Of a DNA stretch of 64,000 nt, positions 1-12,400 are shown piece after piece. The first letter of the stretch is position 1; each line of letters begins with the position of its first letter. A program made the translations under genes and the position numbers. The stretch is from Ignelater luminosus. Lineage: Eukaryota > Arthropoda > Insecta > Coleoptera > Elateridae. The stretch lies in contig VTPC01000880.1 in NCBI GenBank assembly GCA_011009095.1, positions 178,927 to 242,926 on the forward strand, written 5' to 3'. A model generated the notes under the pieces. That model saw only the letters and a program-made list of their open reading frames with translations. It was not told where the DNA came from and searched no databases.

Positions 1-56
1 TGTTGCAATCAAGCCTTGAATACATCAAAACTCATCTCAAATTATATATAGAACAC

Positions 57-345
57 CCCACACACAGTATCATGAATCTTACCATTTGGAGATCACCGTT
101 GGGCTCAGTTGCCTGACTGTACTAATTCTTTATCTGCACGCATTAGTAATTGTTGTGAATCCAATTTCGCGTAATCCACACACAGTGTCATAAATGTTTT
201 CGGAATTCTTATCGTTTGGAGATCAAGAACTTGCAACGCAATCTTCCAACTTTGGGCTCAGTTGCCTGACGGTATTAATTCCTTATCTGCACGCATTAAG
301 AAGCGTTGGAAATCCAATTTCGAGTAATCCACACATAGTAACGTG
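57..345. repeat. Tandem duplication, two units of roughly 120-155 bp
   Basis: Two successive units share the same order of words: a block near TTTGGAGATCA, then GGGCTCAGTTGCCTGAC, then TTATCTGCACGCATTA, then AATCCAATTTCG and AATCCACACA. The second unit is longer by an insert. A third, poorer partial unit may follow up to about 435. There is no coding sense in it. From 346 to 1460 I see nothing except a CA/CG microsatellite near 1249-1284. Confidence 0.75.
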
Positions 346-1248
346 AATGTTCTTGAACTTCTCCCCCATTTGCAAACTTAGAGCAACCAATGGGGAGTAT
401 TGTAATATTTCTTGAGATGCTTACAATTTGGAGATTTAGATTTTGTAACTGATCCTGTTACCATGATACTTGAGCGTCTCATTATTTTAATTGTTTTAAG
501 ACGTGATTGATTTATAGTTTAAAAACTTAAAAGTGTGATATAGGAAAAGAGTGTTCACTTTAGGAAGATTTTGAAACGAATATTTCTGCGTAAACATCAT
601 AAATAACTAATGAAAGAAACAACAAGTTTACAAGAAAGAATTTATTATCATAAATCAGTTTTTCTTTTACGTCTGTGTTCTAAACGTATGTCCAGTATTA
701 TCTAATAATAATAAGAATGGCATTTAATGGAAGCCTTTTATTTATTTGTTTGTTTTTTAATTATGCACTATTAAGAAGCAGATACGTAGAAATGAGTACA
801 CGATGCTTGGATGCTAAACGAAACAAAAGTTTAAAAACATGAGTCCTATCTAGAAATCCAACTTTCGTTTGTTAAAAATAAAATGAAAGGTGTTTGACAA
901 ATATTGTGACTGGCAATTGTCCAATAAAAATCGATAGCTACCAAACTGTTTGGGAATTGAAATTATTTATAAATTAGGGAAATAAGAATTTTAACGAGTA
1001 CTTGATCTATTTGAACCTGGAAGTGCGATATAATTAACAATTAATGTCATAGTAACTAATTTTGAAATGTTTCAAATTAAAACAGTTGAATCAGAAGTAC
1101 GTGAATCTCCAAAAACGTACATGGAATTTCTTTCTTGCATTTCTTCGCGCTGATACATTTTTGCCAAGATCTGTCATATATGTTTTGCAATTTGTACAGT
1201 TATTTTTGCGTTCTAGATCCGGTGTATTTTTGGCTATATGAAAAGAAG

Positions 1249-1284
1249 CGCGCACGCACGTACACACACGCGCGCACACACACT
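1249..1284. repeat. CA/CG dinucleotide microsatellite
   Basis: An alternating run of CA, CG and TA dinucleotides. It generates several short overlapping frames on both strands that are not genes. Such alternating purine-pyrimidine runs can adopt Z-DNA, but nothing here shows a role. Confidence 0.8.
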
Positions 1285-1462
1285 ATCATCATCCTCATTT
1301 TTATTACACATAAATCTGCAAGTAAAATATAGCAGCAGTTGCAGAAAATACTATACGAACGACCGACCATTTGATAATATCCCCCAGCTTTTATATACAC
1401 CTTTGTGTGTGGTTGCTTGCCATAGTAATCGAATGGGAATATCACAAATCGCACACACCGGA

Positions 1463-1496
1463 TCAGTCTTCACCGTATAGTCTTAAGAACAAGTTG
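1463..1496 (+). promoter_or_regulatory. Candidate Inr + DPE core promoter
   Basis: TCAGTC at 1463-1468 fits the arthropod initiator TCAKTY, with the A at 1465 as +1. AGTTG at 1492-1496 lies exactly at +28 to +32 and fits the downstream promoter element RGWYV. A splice donor GTAAGT follows at 1713. This would make a noncoding first exon for the downstream ZIP gene. Matching elements at exact spacing can occur by chance, so this is an inference. Confidence 0.4.
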
Positions 1497-1712
1497 CTCG
1501 TTTGTTGTTTTTATGAAAACGTTCACTTTTCACTGGCGCACCAGCAAACTAATGAACACAGTGTTAGTGAAGTGATTAACTAATTAATTAATTTCTTAAA
1601 TTAAAGTGGTCCCATTTCTATGTTAATTTACCAGTGAGGCATTTGTTTTAACTGTTCGTGGTCAAATTTTTCGAAAAAAAATTGCGATAGCATCGTAGCC
1701 TTTCTAAAAATT
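1465..1712 (+). other. Candidate noncoding first exon of the ZIP gene
   Basis: This stretch runs from the predicted initiator to ATT|GTAAGT at 1713. An acceptor TTTTTATAG ends at 6331, 132 bases before the ZIP start codon, and could receive it. The exon would be 248 bases of 5' UTR. No transcript evidence is available. The intervening 1713-6331 would be a 4.6 kb intron holding a complex repeat (3420-5350) and otherwise plain AT-rich sequence. Confidence 0.3.
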
Positions 1713-3419
1713 GTAAGTGAAAGTTACGAAACGATTTTAGGATAATAATTATAATTTCGTCTCGAATTGTTAGTTCCTTGTTATGTTGGTGTGTTATTAT
1801 TCGTAGTTATTAAACAACAGGATTTTTTACATAATATATTATGCAGTGGAACGTTTGCTGCAAAATTGTTAGAAATTCTTTAAAATTTATTTTTTCAACT
1901 CTGATGAAGAGAAGAAAATTATTCTGCTTTTTTTGATTAGAAATGTTTTATTACACAATCTTTAAGATTATAATTAGTCGATTCAGAAGTGAATTATTAT
2001 ATACCCATTTAGCACATAATACGAGGGTCGTTCTAAATTTATTGGAAATAATTGTATTTAATGAAACTTCTCGTCAATAAGAGGGAGTGCCCTTACCTTT
2101 TGTCATTAATAATTATAAAAATGAAATATATTTAATTCATATATAATATTCCCATTCACTTTTTATTGTGGCCATGATCGTGCGTGATTCATTATTAAAT
2201 AATTTGAAATGTATGATCTCGTGGGAACCTTAGTATACGTTGGATACAATCCAAATGGTATAGTTCTAGCTGTCATTTCCATTAAAATGACATTCTAATG
2301 TGGGGCTCGTTGTAATATAATTTTTTATTTTATTTTAGAAAAATTTCAAGTAGTAATAGTTGGAATTTACATTAATAATTGCTGCTAATAACAATTTTAA
2401 AACTTTCAACTCTTAAATTTGTTTTTAATAAAAACTTTTTATGAAATAACCATGGATTACAGATGATTTCTGTTGCCAACACGATTATTCATTACTTTTA
2501 AAGGCTTTTCACTAGTGTAGAATTGACATTTACACGCAATCTTAACGAGTTATTCACCACTATTAGAGATTTTTCACCAGTACTAAATTTATAAATGTTA
2601 TAGTGGTTCACAACCTTTTTCCCGCAATGGGTTGTTAACTTAAAGACTAACCTCATTTTTGCAAGTTCGATCATTGAAGTTCCCTTTTCGTTTAATTCAA
2701 TTATTTATTAACTGCCAACTTATAATTAATTCGGTTTACTAGATCAATTTTGCAATAGTTTAGAAAATAAACAAACAAAACTATCCTGCATTTCAAGTGT
2801 TTGTAGTCAACTTGATTTATTGCACTTTTTGTTTACTTTATTCTTCATTTTATAAAAGAGTCGTAGTGTAAAGGGAAAATTTTAAATTACGATAATTAGA
2901 CTTGACCCTAATTTTCTAGTCGAACTAAACAAAGAATTACACCGTAAAGTTAATAAAAACAAAATCTAAACATATACAATAATTAAAACATACGCTACGG
3001 TTATTAAAAAAGATGATTAACAAAATAAAACCCGGCAACAAAAAAAAATAAATTGTTGTTTTATCGTTTAATAATCCCGTCAATATCAACACGGCATCTA
3101 ACAGGTAAAAACCAATCGGTATAAATTAAAATCACGTCGGCTTTACGACTTAATTCAATTGTTCTTGGAGAAACCTTTCCGTAATAATGCAAGCATGTAC
3201 ACAAAAGTGGAAATAATGATTGTTTGACAGTTTCTAAAAATGGCAAGAAAATTCAATCAAGGAGAAAAGAGAAGAAAAAAATCCTTTGTGTTTTGTTAAA
3301 CTAGAAATTTCTTTTGTTACCTTTTAGTATGGACTAATTAAAGTGATTAAACCTGCGCGTAATCTGGTTTTAATAATCTGTGATTCAGACAGGTTATTGT
3401 GGGAAAGAATTGAGTTCAT

Positions 3420-5350
3420 TTGTTCGATTGCATGGTAAACAATAAACTTCATTCATAATTTAAAAAAAATCGATAAAAACGAGTGGGGAATTTTTCTCAA
3501 ACGATAACAATCGTTTTCTCGGTTTACTCGGTTCACCCTTTCTGTGTTTCATTGATGCTTAGGTGTTCTCTACTACTTGTTGCCATTCCATTGTCTATTG
3601 CAAGAAAAAATAATAGTTCAGTTTCTCATTCCACCTGCGCAGCTTCGAGGATTTAAAACAAAACCATATATAACCATAACCTCAAAACCTCAACCTTGTT
3701 AACGTAAGACATTTGGCAATTTTATCCCTTTGAGGAAATCGCCCCGTTTCTGTTTTATAAAATCTTTAAGTCTCGCTTTAAAACGTTCCCTTTCCATGCA
3801 GTTTAATTTTCTTAAAAGGTTTTTCTCTGCTAATAGTCTTCAAACGGTCAATTCTCATTGTGATTTCACAATTTTGAAGTTTGCATAACCTACAATAACA
3901 GCAAAATAAATAAAAGAAAGTCTATCCATCCTTGTCTTACGCATTATCCTCTGTGTTTCCATCCTTGTTCCACTTCAAGGATTTTAAATTTAAATTTTAG
4001 GAAATTTAATGGTGGGCGTTAATTTTAATAACATATTAATGTATTGGATGATAAACGCGAAACTTTGAAGTTTTGCGGATGAGCACCAAACGACTTTCAG
4101 ACGGTCTTATTCAAACACTTTTTTCTCAACACATTTTTAGACGAAACGGTCTCCAATTAAAAATGGCAGGTTCTCTTACGGAACACCCTGTACATTCGTC
4201 TCTAACATTTTTAGATTCTATCCGTCAAGATATACCACTCAGTATTAGTCGCTGATAAACAATCGAGCAGTGGCTCACCATAGATTTATTAGTAACCATT
4301 GGATACTAAGCGTCACCGTCGCTAGGGTTGTGGCAGGTTACCACGGCCGACATACCTAAAAATGGTGAGGAATCGGTCGAACGGTTCTCGAACTTTAAAA
4401 GCCGTTCAGTTTTTTTCGGACTTTGGCCCTCTCGTTTTCAGTTGTTTACTGGGCGAAAGATTTTTTGTCGCTAGTCTCCGGAAAGGAATAAGAAGAGTTT
4501 TATTATTGCAACTAAATTGAACTTAGGGGAGTGTAAGTGGTTTCACCATGACGGCCGAGTTTTCTAGTCGGGCCTTTACGTGGCCCAGTTTAAAAATTCT
4601 CGGCCTTTCGGGCTTTCCGGGTCTATTGAACCATTCGGATCTCTCGGGACTGCCGGACCATTTGGACTGTCTTTTTGGACTTCTCGGCCGTTCGGGTCTA
4701 TCAGGCCGTTTGGAGCTCTCGGGACTGTCGGAGCTTTCGGGCCTGTGGGGCCATACGGACCAGTCTGGCCGTTAGGACCAATCAAGAAGTTTGTTCTCAG
4801 TCGACCCGGGCCTCAGTTTAAAAATTTATCGGGCCGTTCGGTTTTGCCGGGCCTGAAAATATCTACCCGTACAGGTCTCTAACACACCGTGCGTTGCTTG
4901 GTATAGCTCGCACCACATGTTCAATTTAAATTGATAAAACCTAGTCAACGTCAGATTTTTTATTTTTTTTTTGTCGGGAGAAGCCGTTCTGTTTCGGTTT
5001 CCAACTTTTTGGGTGTCAGAATGACGTTTGTTTTTAAATTGGAACGAGAAATTTATTTTCTAAAAGGTTTTTCTCCACAACAGTCACGCTGATTTGTTTT
5101 TCTCTCAAAGGTTAATCCCTGCTTAGATTTTACAATATTGACGTTTGCATAACCTATAATTCACGAAATGGTTTGAAATAAATTGCAAAAGATACTTTGT
5201 TGATACATCTTTGATTTGCAGTAGATAGGGTATCAGTGGGTTGCACCGTCTTTTGTTCGAAAAAAATCGAAATGGCCGATTTTTCTTACGATACATCCTG
5301 TAAATAAGCCGCTTGCATTTTTAGGTTTTACACGTCAAGACGAATCGCCC
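3420..5350. repeat. Complex dispersed repeat, copy A
   Basis: Collinear with 9540-11345 and partly with 15080-15665. Shared words in order include AATAAACTTCATTCATAATTT, TTCATTGATGCTTAGGTGTTC, CTTAAAAGGTTTTTCTC, CAAGGATTTTAAATTTAAAT and GACGTTTGCATAACCTA. Within it, 4560-4800 is a degenerate minisatellite built on CGGGCC/TCGGGACTGTCGG words. I find no terminal repeats, coding domain or target duplication, so its class is unknown. Confidence 0.7.
4560..4800. repeat. CGGGCC-type GC-rich minisatellite
   Basis: Short imperfect units such as TCGGGCCTTTCGGG, TCTCGGGACTGCCGG and CCATTTGGACT repeat every 12-30 bases in otherwise AT-rich DNA. Read on the minus strand, the units give a false collagen-like Gly-Pro pattern. 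Related sequence occurs at 10680-10800 and, in the opposite sense, at 18400-18770. Confidence 0.7.
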
Positions 5351-6463
5351 GATATGCGACTCGTCATTAATTGCCAATAAAGAATCGAGTCGAGTAGACT
5401 AGATTCATTGGTAACCAATGGATATGGAACATTTGCCGATCGATTTTTTAGATTTTTTTTCTTCGGATTCGTGCTGAAGGCGTCAAAGTCTGTCTTTATA
5501 TACTATTTCAGCAGGCTGCCTGTAGTTGTTTCAAAACGGTCGAACTGTTCCGGTTTTTCCCAGATTTCACGATCAAGTTGGCCTTTTTTGGGGTACAGTG
5601 GTCTAAGCAATTCTGTAGGTACTTCTAAGTACCCTATGGAAAAAAGAAATTTTGGAAAAGATTGCGATTAGGGTCAATTACGATGCTTTAATGTCGGTCA
5701 AAATTCGATTATGTGTTGAGTCATTGCGTGATGTTTAATACAAAAAAAGTTTCATCTTGATGGGACAAAAAGTTCCGGGGATGTGGTGTAAAAAAAGATG
5801 GGCGGGTTGGGAAAAAACAAGCGACATTCGAACTATATCTGCATCAATCTTGAAAGTTTTGTTTTTATTTTTGTTATTGTCAAGAACTACCAAAATGCAG
5901 CTACCATTGAATAACAAGCAAACATAACCTTAACAGAAATTAGGAATTAATCACGTCTGAGAAATATAACTTGCGCAATTTTTACAAAAATCACATTTTC
6001 CATGATTTTATTCAGTTTCGTTTATCACGTTCAAGGTTTGCTTTGATAAATAAGTGTTGACGTTTAGCCTTAAAATGCAAATTAAAAAATTTTCATTCAT
6101 TTGCTATTGAGTTTCCGTGGATTATCCAACTGCGACGTAATAATAATAACGTAACGCACTTTGTGTTTAGTGTTTGTTTCAAATTTGATTTTGTTTCATC
6201 TAAAATAATACTGACCTGCACATTTGATAATAATATGCAGAAATTGTGTTTGTTTTAATTTTACATAAACAAGGAACTAACAAACGGTCCGATCATAACT
6301 AAATATAGTAACAATTGGTTTATTTTTATAGTCTGTGATGCAATAAACAACAGAAACAGCGAAAAAAAGAGAGGTGCAAAAAAACCAATCGACAGTCAAA
6401 AAGAATTAAAAAAGTAGAGAAACAACGAACTTCTCAATTAACATAACTTGTTGAAAATAAACT

Positions 6464-9400
6464 ATGGACGCGCACGATCACCATCACCACCACCATCATC
6501 TCCATCATCATAATCATCCGGACGATGACGGCAACGATGCCTTAGCAAAAAGCAAAGATTTAATTATAGCAAAAGTGGTTGCAATGGCCGTTCTTGGAAT
6601 CGCCTCGTTCGGGATCGGAATGCTGCCAATAAAATTAACAAAATTAGTGAGCATAAAGACGGCCGATAAAGATAAAAATTTAGTCATCTCTCTTTTATTG
6701 TGCTTCGGCGGCGGCGTGCTGCTTTTTACTACCTTTTTACACTTGCAGCCGGAGGTCAGGGAAATCCTGGCGCATCTCGAATCAGAAGGTAAAATACCCG
6801 AGCTAGGTCACGGAATTCCCACCTCGGAGTTGGTGTTTTGTTTGGGGTTTTTCTTCGTTTACCTTATAGAGGAGCTCGTTCATCGTTTTTTGGATAAAAG
6901 GATGGATCACGAGGCGTTGCACCGATCGCTTTCGGTGAGATGCCATAAAAAAGAGAATCTGACGATACCTAGGGTGACTTTAAATAAGCTCGAAGATGGA
7001 AATATTAGTTACATCAGTAATTCCACTAAAGAGCTTTTAAATTCGCAAACAAACTTAAATTTCGTCAGCAGTAACAGTAGTAACAGCGAAAGTAGCCATA
7101 ATGGACACAGTCATATACACATGGAAGAGTCGGTAAAAAATTCATTTCGAGGACTTTTGGCTGTTTTGGCTTTAAGTTTCCACGCCGTCTTTGAAGGTTT
7201 GGCGGTCGGCCTAGAAAGCAGCGTGCAGAAAGTTTGGTATCTATTTGCGGCCATTGCAACTCATAAATTGGTGATAGCATTCTGTGTCGGTGTCGAGCTG
7301 GTCGCATCTAAAACTAGAACAGTATTATTGTTAATTTATATCGGGACCTTTGCCGTCGTCACACCGTTAGGTTCGTATTTATAAATTATGCATGCACGCA
7401 CACAGAAAAAAACAATGTCTCGTTTATCCTTAACAGGAATTGGAATAGGAATAGCTTTAAGCGGAGCCGAAAGCGCTCAAGAGGATGTCACCTCGGTTAT
7501 CCTGCAGGGAATGGCTGCGGGAACACTGTTGTACGTAGTGTTTTTCGAGGTTTTAGCGAGAGAACGGAACAATCACCACAGTGGACTCTGGCAGCTTCTC
7601 GCAATCTTAGCTGGGTTTGCCGTTATGTTCGGATTGCAATTCGTCAGTAAGTTTCAATAATTTTTTTAGTCGAACAAATACAATGGGAAGTAATATTTAT
7701 ATGTATAAGTTTAAGTAGGTCACGAATTGAGATTACAATAATAACAAATGCAATCTTTGAAAGGAAAACAAAAAATTGCCGTTATTAACCAATCATGTTA
7801 CATACGGATATTCCCCTGCACTCTTATACTTATCATTTGTTTTAAATTGACACATATTAAAAATGTAACTGGAACTTACAATGTATGACATGTGTCACTT
7901 AAAGGCTTCTCACCAGTGTGGAAGGTTTTTCCCCAGCTTGGAAATAACGTGAGTATTGAGCGAAATAGACGAAGTAAATCATTGTTAGGGGACTGAAGGT
8001 TATTACGAATAGTTATTTACATTAACTGTAAAACTTTCTTTTGTTTGTCTTTACCTACATCTTCCCATCTTAGTACAAAATACAGCATAACCTTAATTTA
8101 ACAAATTACCACGTTGACATAATATTCATGCCCTATAATAAACATCATAAAGCCCACGTTACAAGGTAAAATTAAAATCATTACTGAAATTTTTTACACC
8201 AAACAATTATTATTTATTATCATCATGTAGTACGTACACAACAATAAGTTCTTATTAGTGTAATTAAGAAAATAAACAAACGAGAAGATGCTACGGCTGC
8301 CTATCATCAGATCATTAGCAGCGCATCATGTAATTGTACTATTGCGAAACGTTCACTTTATAAAATGGTCCTTAAAGAATTTGAGGTCAACACTTTCGAT
8401 TTAATAATAATAACAGTAATAATAATAATATAAATCAGCCCATCCGTTTGTAACACGTTTGTACGTATTTTATATTTATTACTACACTACCACACAGGCT
8501 GTTTCTGCACGGCTGGAACTGCATATATAAAATCATTCAAACCAGATTTCTAAAGGAGATATAAAGGTTTTAAGGTTGAAAAATTTCTGCGCTCGCTGCT
8601 AGCACAATCGATCAACGCAACAACGACGTAAATGAGCTGGTGACAGTTCATTTAAAATTTTCTAAAACTTGTAAATAAATATCATATATGGTATCTCTAC
8701 ATATGTAGTGTGCAGTCTCTTGTTCTCAATTATGTAACCCAACCGCGAAGGTAACCTTGATTTATTTAATTCAGCGTGCGTGACAAGTTTTTATTGCCTT
8801 AAATTTCCAATTATAAACCAATTAGCATTAACCGAAAACAGAATATCTGAGGATCCAAGGGTCCTTTCCAATCTTCTATTTTTTCGTATTTCTTTGTTTT
8901 TAAATCGAGCAAAAAATCGATTTGAAGATTCTAATGGGAATACCACGCACATTCATTTCGATATAGAAAACCGATTCTGGTTTTTATTAACCAACGATCC
9001 ATCTATCGAACAGAACTAATCATTGATTTATGGTTTTTTAATTGCTTTTTAGCTAATAAAAGGTTAATACTGCATTGTTTACAATCAACTAATTCTTGAT
9101 TCCTTCGAGTATAATTGAGGAAATTTTCTGCAGAACCAGATAAATTCATTTCGATCAAATTGATGATCTGATATTGTCAGGTAAGTGTTTGTTTGCTCTT
9201 GTGGCGTCAATATCTCTGTAACAACTGTTTTTCATGATCTCTATTACCATTACGTTAACTATCAATGAGATTTGCTGAGTTACTTGGAAATCATGTGGTT
9301 TCTGTGGAAACAGAAAACTTTCAGTTGGGCGCCACAACTTCAAAATTAACTGTCAAAGAAAGAACAAAAAGACTGTCGATGTCATGTTAGTCAGTTAGTA

Positions 9401-12400
9401 CCGTAAGCCAAACTTTTTGTCGCCAGTTCCGAAAAGGAATAAGCAGAGTTTTATTATTGCAATTAAATTAAACATAGAATGCATAAATGAGGTGTGTAAA
9501 TGGCTTCACCATGACTGCCGGGTTTTCTAGTCGGGCCTTTCTTCGATTGTATGGTTAGTAATAAACTTCATTCATAATTTAAAAAGTCGATAAAAGCGAG
9601 TGGGGTTGGCGCAGAGAGGTTTTATTTTAAACGATGGCACTCGTGTTGATTATTTTCTCGGTTTACTCGGTTTACCCTTTCTGTGTTTCATTGATGCTTA
9701 GGTGTTCTTTACTAATACGTCAATACTTTGTTGCCATTCCATGGTCTTTCCCAAGAAACAATAATAATCGAGTAGACTTTGAAAATTGATAATGATAAAA
9801 TTGTTACGGACGATAAATCGTAAATTGTAAGACAATCACATTTCCGTTATTTTTGCATATTTAGTCTGTTTCTCATTCCACTTGCGCAGCTTCGAGCATT
9901 TAAAACAAAAGCATATATAACCCTTGTTGACCTAAGACATTTGACGATTTTCCCCCTTTGAGAAAATCGTTCTGTTTCTGTTTTATAATACTTTAAGCCT
10001 CACTTTAAAACGTTGTTCCCTTTTCATGCATTTTAATTTTCTTAAAAGGTTTTTCTCTACTAATAGTTTTCAAAGGTTAATTCGCATATTGATTTCACAA
10101 TTTTGAAGTTTGCATAACCGCTAATACGTCAAAACAAACAAACAAATGAAAGATAGTCTTACGCATTATTATCTATTTCCATCCTAGTTCCACGTCAAGG
10201 ATTTTAAATTTAAATTTTAACAAATTTAATGCTGGGTGTTATTTTAATAACATTTTAATTCTTTGGGTGACAAACGTGAAACTTTGCAGTTTTGCAGATA
10301 AGACGACATTTGCCTCTTTTTTTAGATTCTATTCTTCAAGACAAATCGTCCGATAGGCCGCTCAGCCTTAATTGCCATCATAGATCTATTGGTAACCACT
10401 GGATATAGAATATACGGAGCGTCATCGTCGCTAGGCTTGTTGCAAATCACTACTGGGCCAACATACCTAAAAACGGTTCTTGAGATATACGAACTTTAAA
10501 AGCCGTTCATTCTTTTCGGACTTTGGCCCTTTCGTTCTCCGTTTTTGTCACCAGTTCCCAAAAAGGAATAAGGAAAGTTTTATTGTTGCAATTAAATTAA
10601 ACATGGGGTGCATAAATGGGGAGTGTAAATAGCTTTTCCATGAGGGCTGGGTTTTCTAGTCGGACCTTTACGCTTAGTTTAAAAATTTATCGGGTTGTCG
10701 GGTCGTTCCGATCTCTCGGGACTGTCGGACCGTTCGAGCCCTACGAGTCAATCTGGCCGTTCAGGCTTGTCGGGCTGTCCGAGCCTCCTAAGCCTGTCGA
10801 ACTGATCAAGAAGTTACTGGTTTTTTTGGGGGGGGGGACTGCGTCAAGTTTGTTCCCAGTGTTGGAAATTTCGGCCTGTGCAGGGCTCCAACACAATTCA
10901 ATTTAAATTGATAAAACCTAATCGACGTCAGAGTCTTGAATTTTCTTTTGTTGGGAGAAGCCGTTCTGTTTCGGTTTCCAGCAGTTTGGGTGTCCGAAGG
11001 GCGTTTGTTTTTAACTTGGAACGAGAAATTTATTTTTTAAAAGGTCACGTTGGTTTTTTCTCTCTCAAAGGTTAATCCCGGGTTAGTTTGTACAATATTG
11101 ACGTTTGCGTAACCTACAATTTACCGTTTATGTCAAAACAGACAAACAGGGAACAAATGAAAGAAAGTTTAAATTCACCTTGTCTTGCGCATTTCATGTA
11201 TATTTCCATCTTTGTTCCACTTTAAGGATTTTAAATTTAAATTTTGAAAAATGTACGTTCGATATTAATTTTAATGAAATTTGTATTTATTGTATGATAA
11301 ACGTGAAACTTCGCAGTTTTATTCATAAAGGACGTAGGTAACCTACAATATCAGCGAATTCCGATTATCAGGACCGGATGAACCCACACCGCGAGTTTAA
11401 TAACGTAAGCCAAACTAGTTATCCTGGCCAAAGTCCCATCTCGAAGGGAATCTCGGTTTCTGAAATAATCAAAGCTTCCTAAGAAAAAAAATGAAAGACT
11501 ATCCGTGTCATTTTATTTAGTTATCAGTTAACACCCTGACCTAAACTATTTTCCGCGGCCACGGTCAAAGTCCCAGCTCGATACGACCTCCCGTTTTTGA
11601 AATATTCAAATCCTGTAAAAAGGAAAAAACAAAAGACTATCGATGTCGTTTTATTCAGATAATAACCTGAGTTAAACTATTTAAAATGACGAGTTCCATC
11701 TCGATAGGACCTTGCGTTTTCAAAATACAAACGAAACCCGAAAAAAACCAAAAGACACCATGGTTCTACTTCTAACGGGGAAAATTCCATACCGATACGA
11801 CCTCGCCTTTCTGAGATGCATCATATCTGTCTAAAATACGAAACGCAATTGGCGGTAGCTGAATACTCGAGACCTCTTCCAGGAAAGAATTGCTTGGGAT
11901 CCTCTCCCGTGTCTGGTCAGGAGAACTTCTGGCCCTAAGCTTCTTAGGGGAAGCTAACGTGTTGCTGTCAATAGCTACCGTAACGGTTTCTTGCGTTCTA
12001 AAGAAAAGCAGTTGCATTCTATGTATATCCTTCAGATAAGAATTTTCTCGTTTCGTATTGGTTTTCTTGCAATAATAAATTTCTGAATTAGATAGACACA
12101 AAAGAAATCGAGAAAAACCCAAAAACAATTCAATACTATAAAGTAGGCCGTATGTTGCACTGTTGCATAAAACAACTGCAAGGAGAACAAAACAAAAGCT
12201 TGCGAATCCGTCAACTGAATTCAAATGGCTTAATTTCTGGTTTCCGTGCGGTCACTTCATGCATTTATTCATTTTTGTTTTCTGTTTTTATGTTAATTTT
12301 AAAACGGAAACAAGAGATTTTTCTATTTGTTTTCATTTTAACAAGAAAAATGACAAAACCAGGTCGTATATAAATATAGCGCAAATCCTTGTTGATTTTA

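Noticed and set aside
4576..4785. Minus-strand frame with Gly-Pro-x collagen-like pattern
   Set aside because: The pattern comes from the CGGGCC minisatellite. There is no start context, splice structure or length, and the same false pattern recurs wherever the repeat occurs.
11772..12224. 150-codon minus-strand frame with a hydrophobic N-terminus
   Set aside because: It looks faintly like a signal peptide, but the C-terminal part runs into the ~120 bp minisatellite and no domain or splice support is seen.
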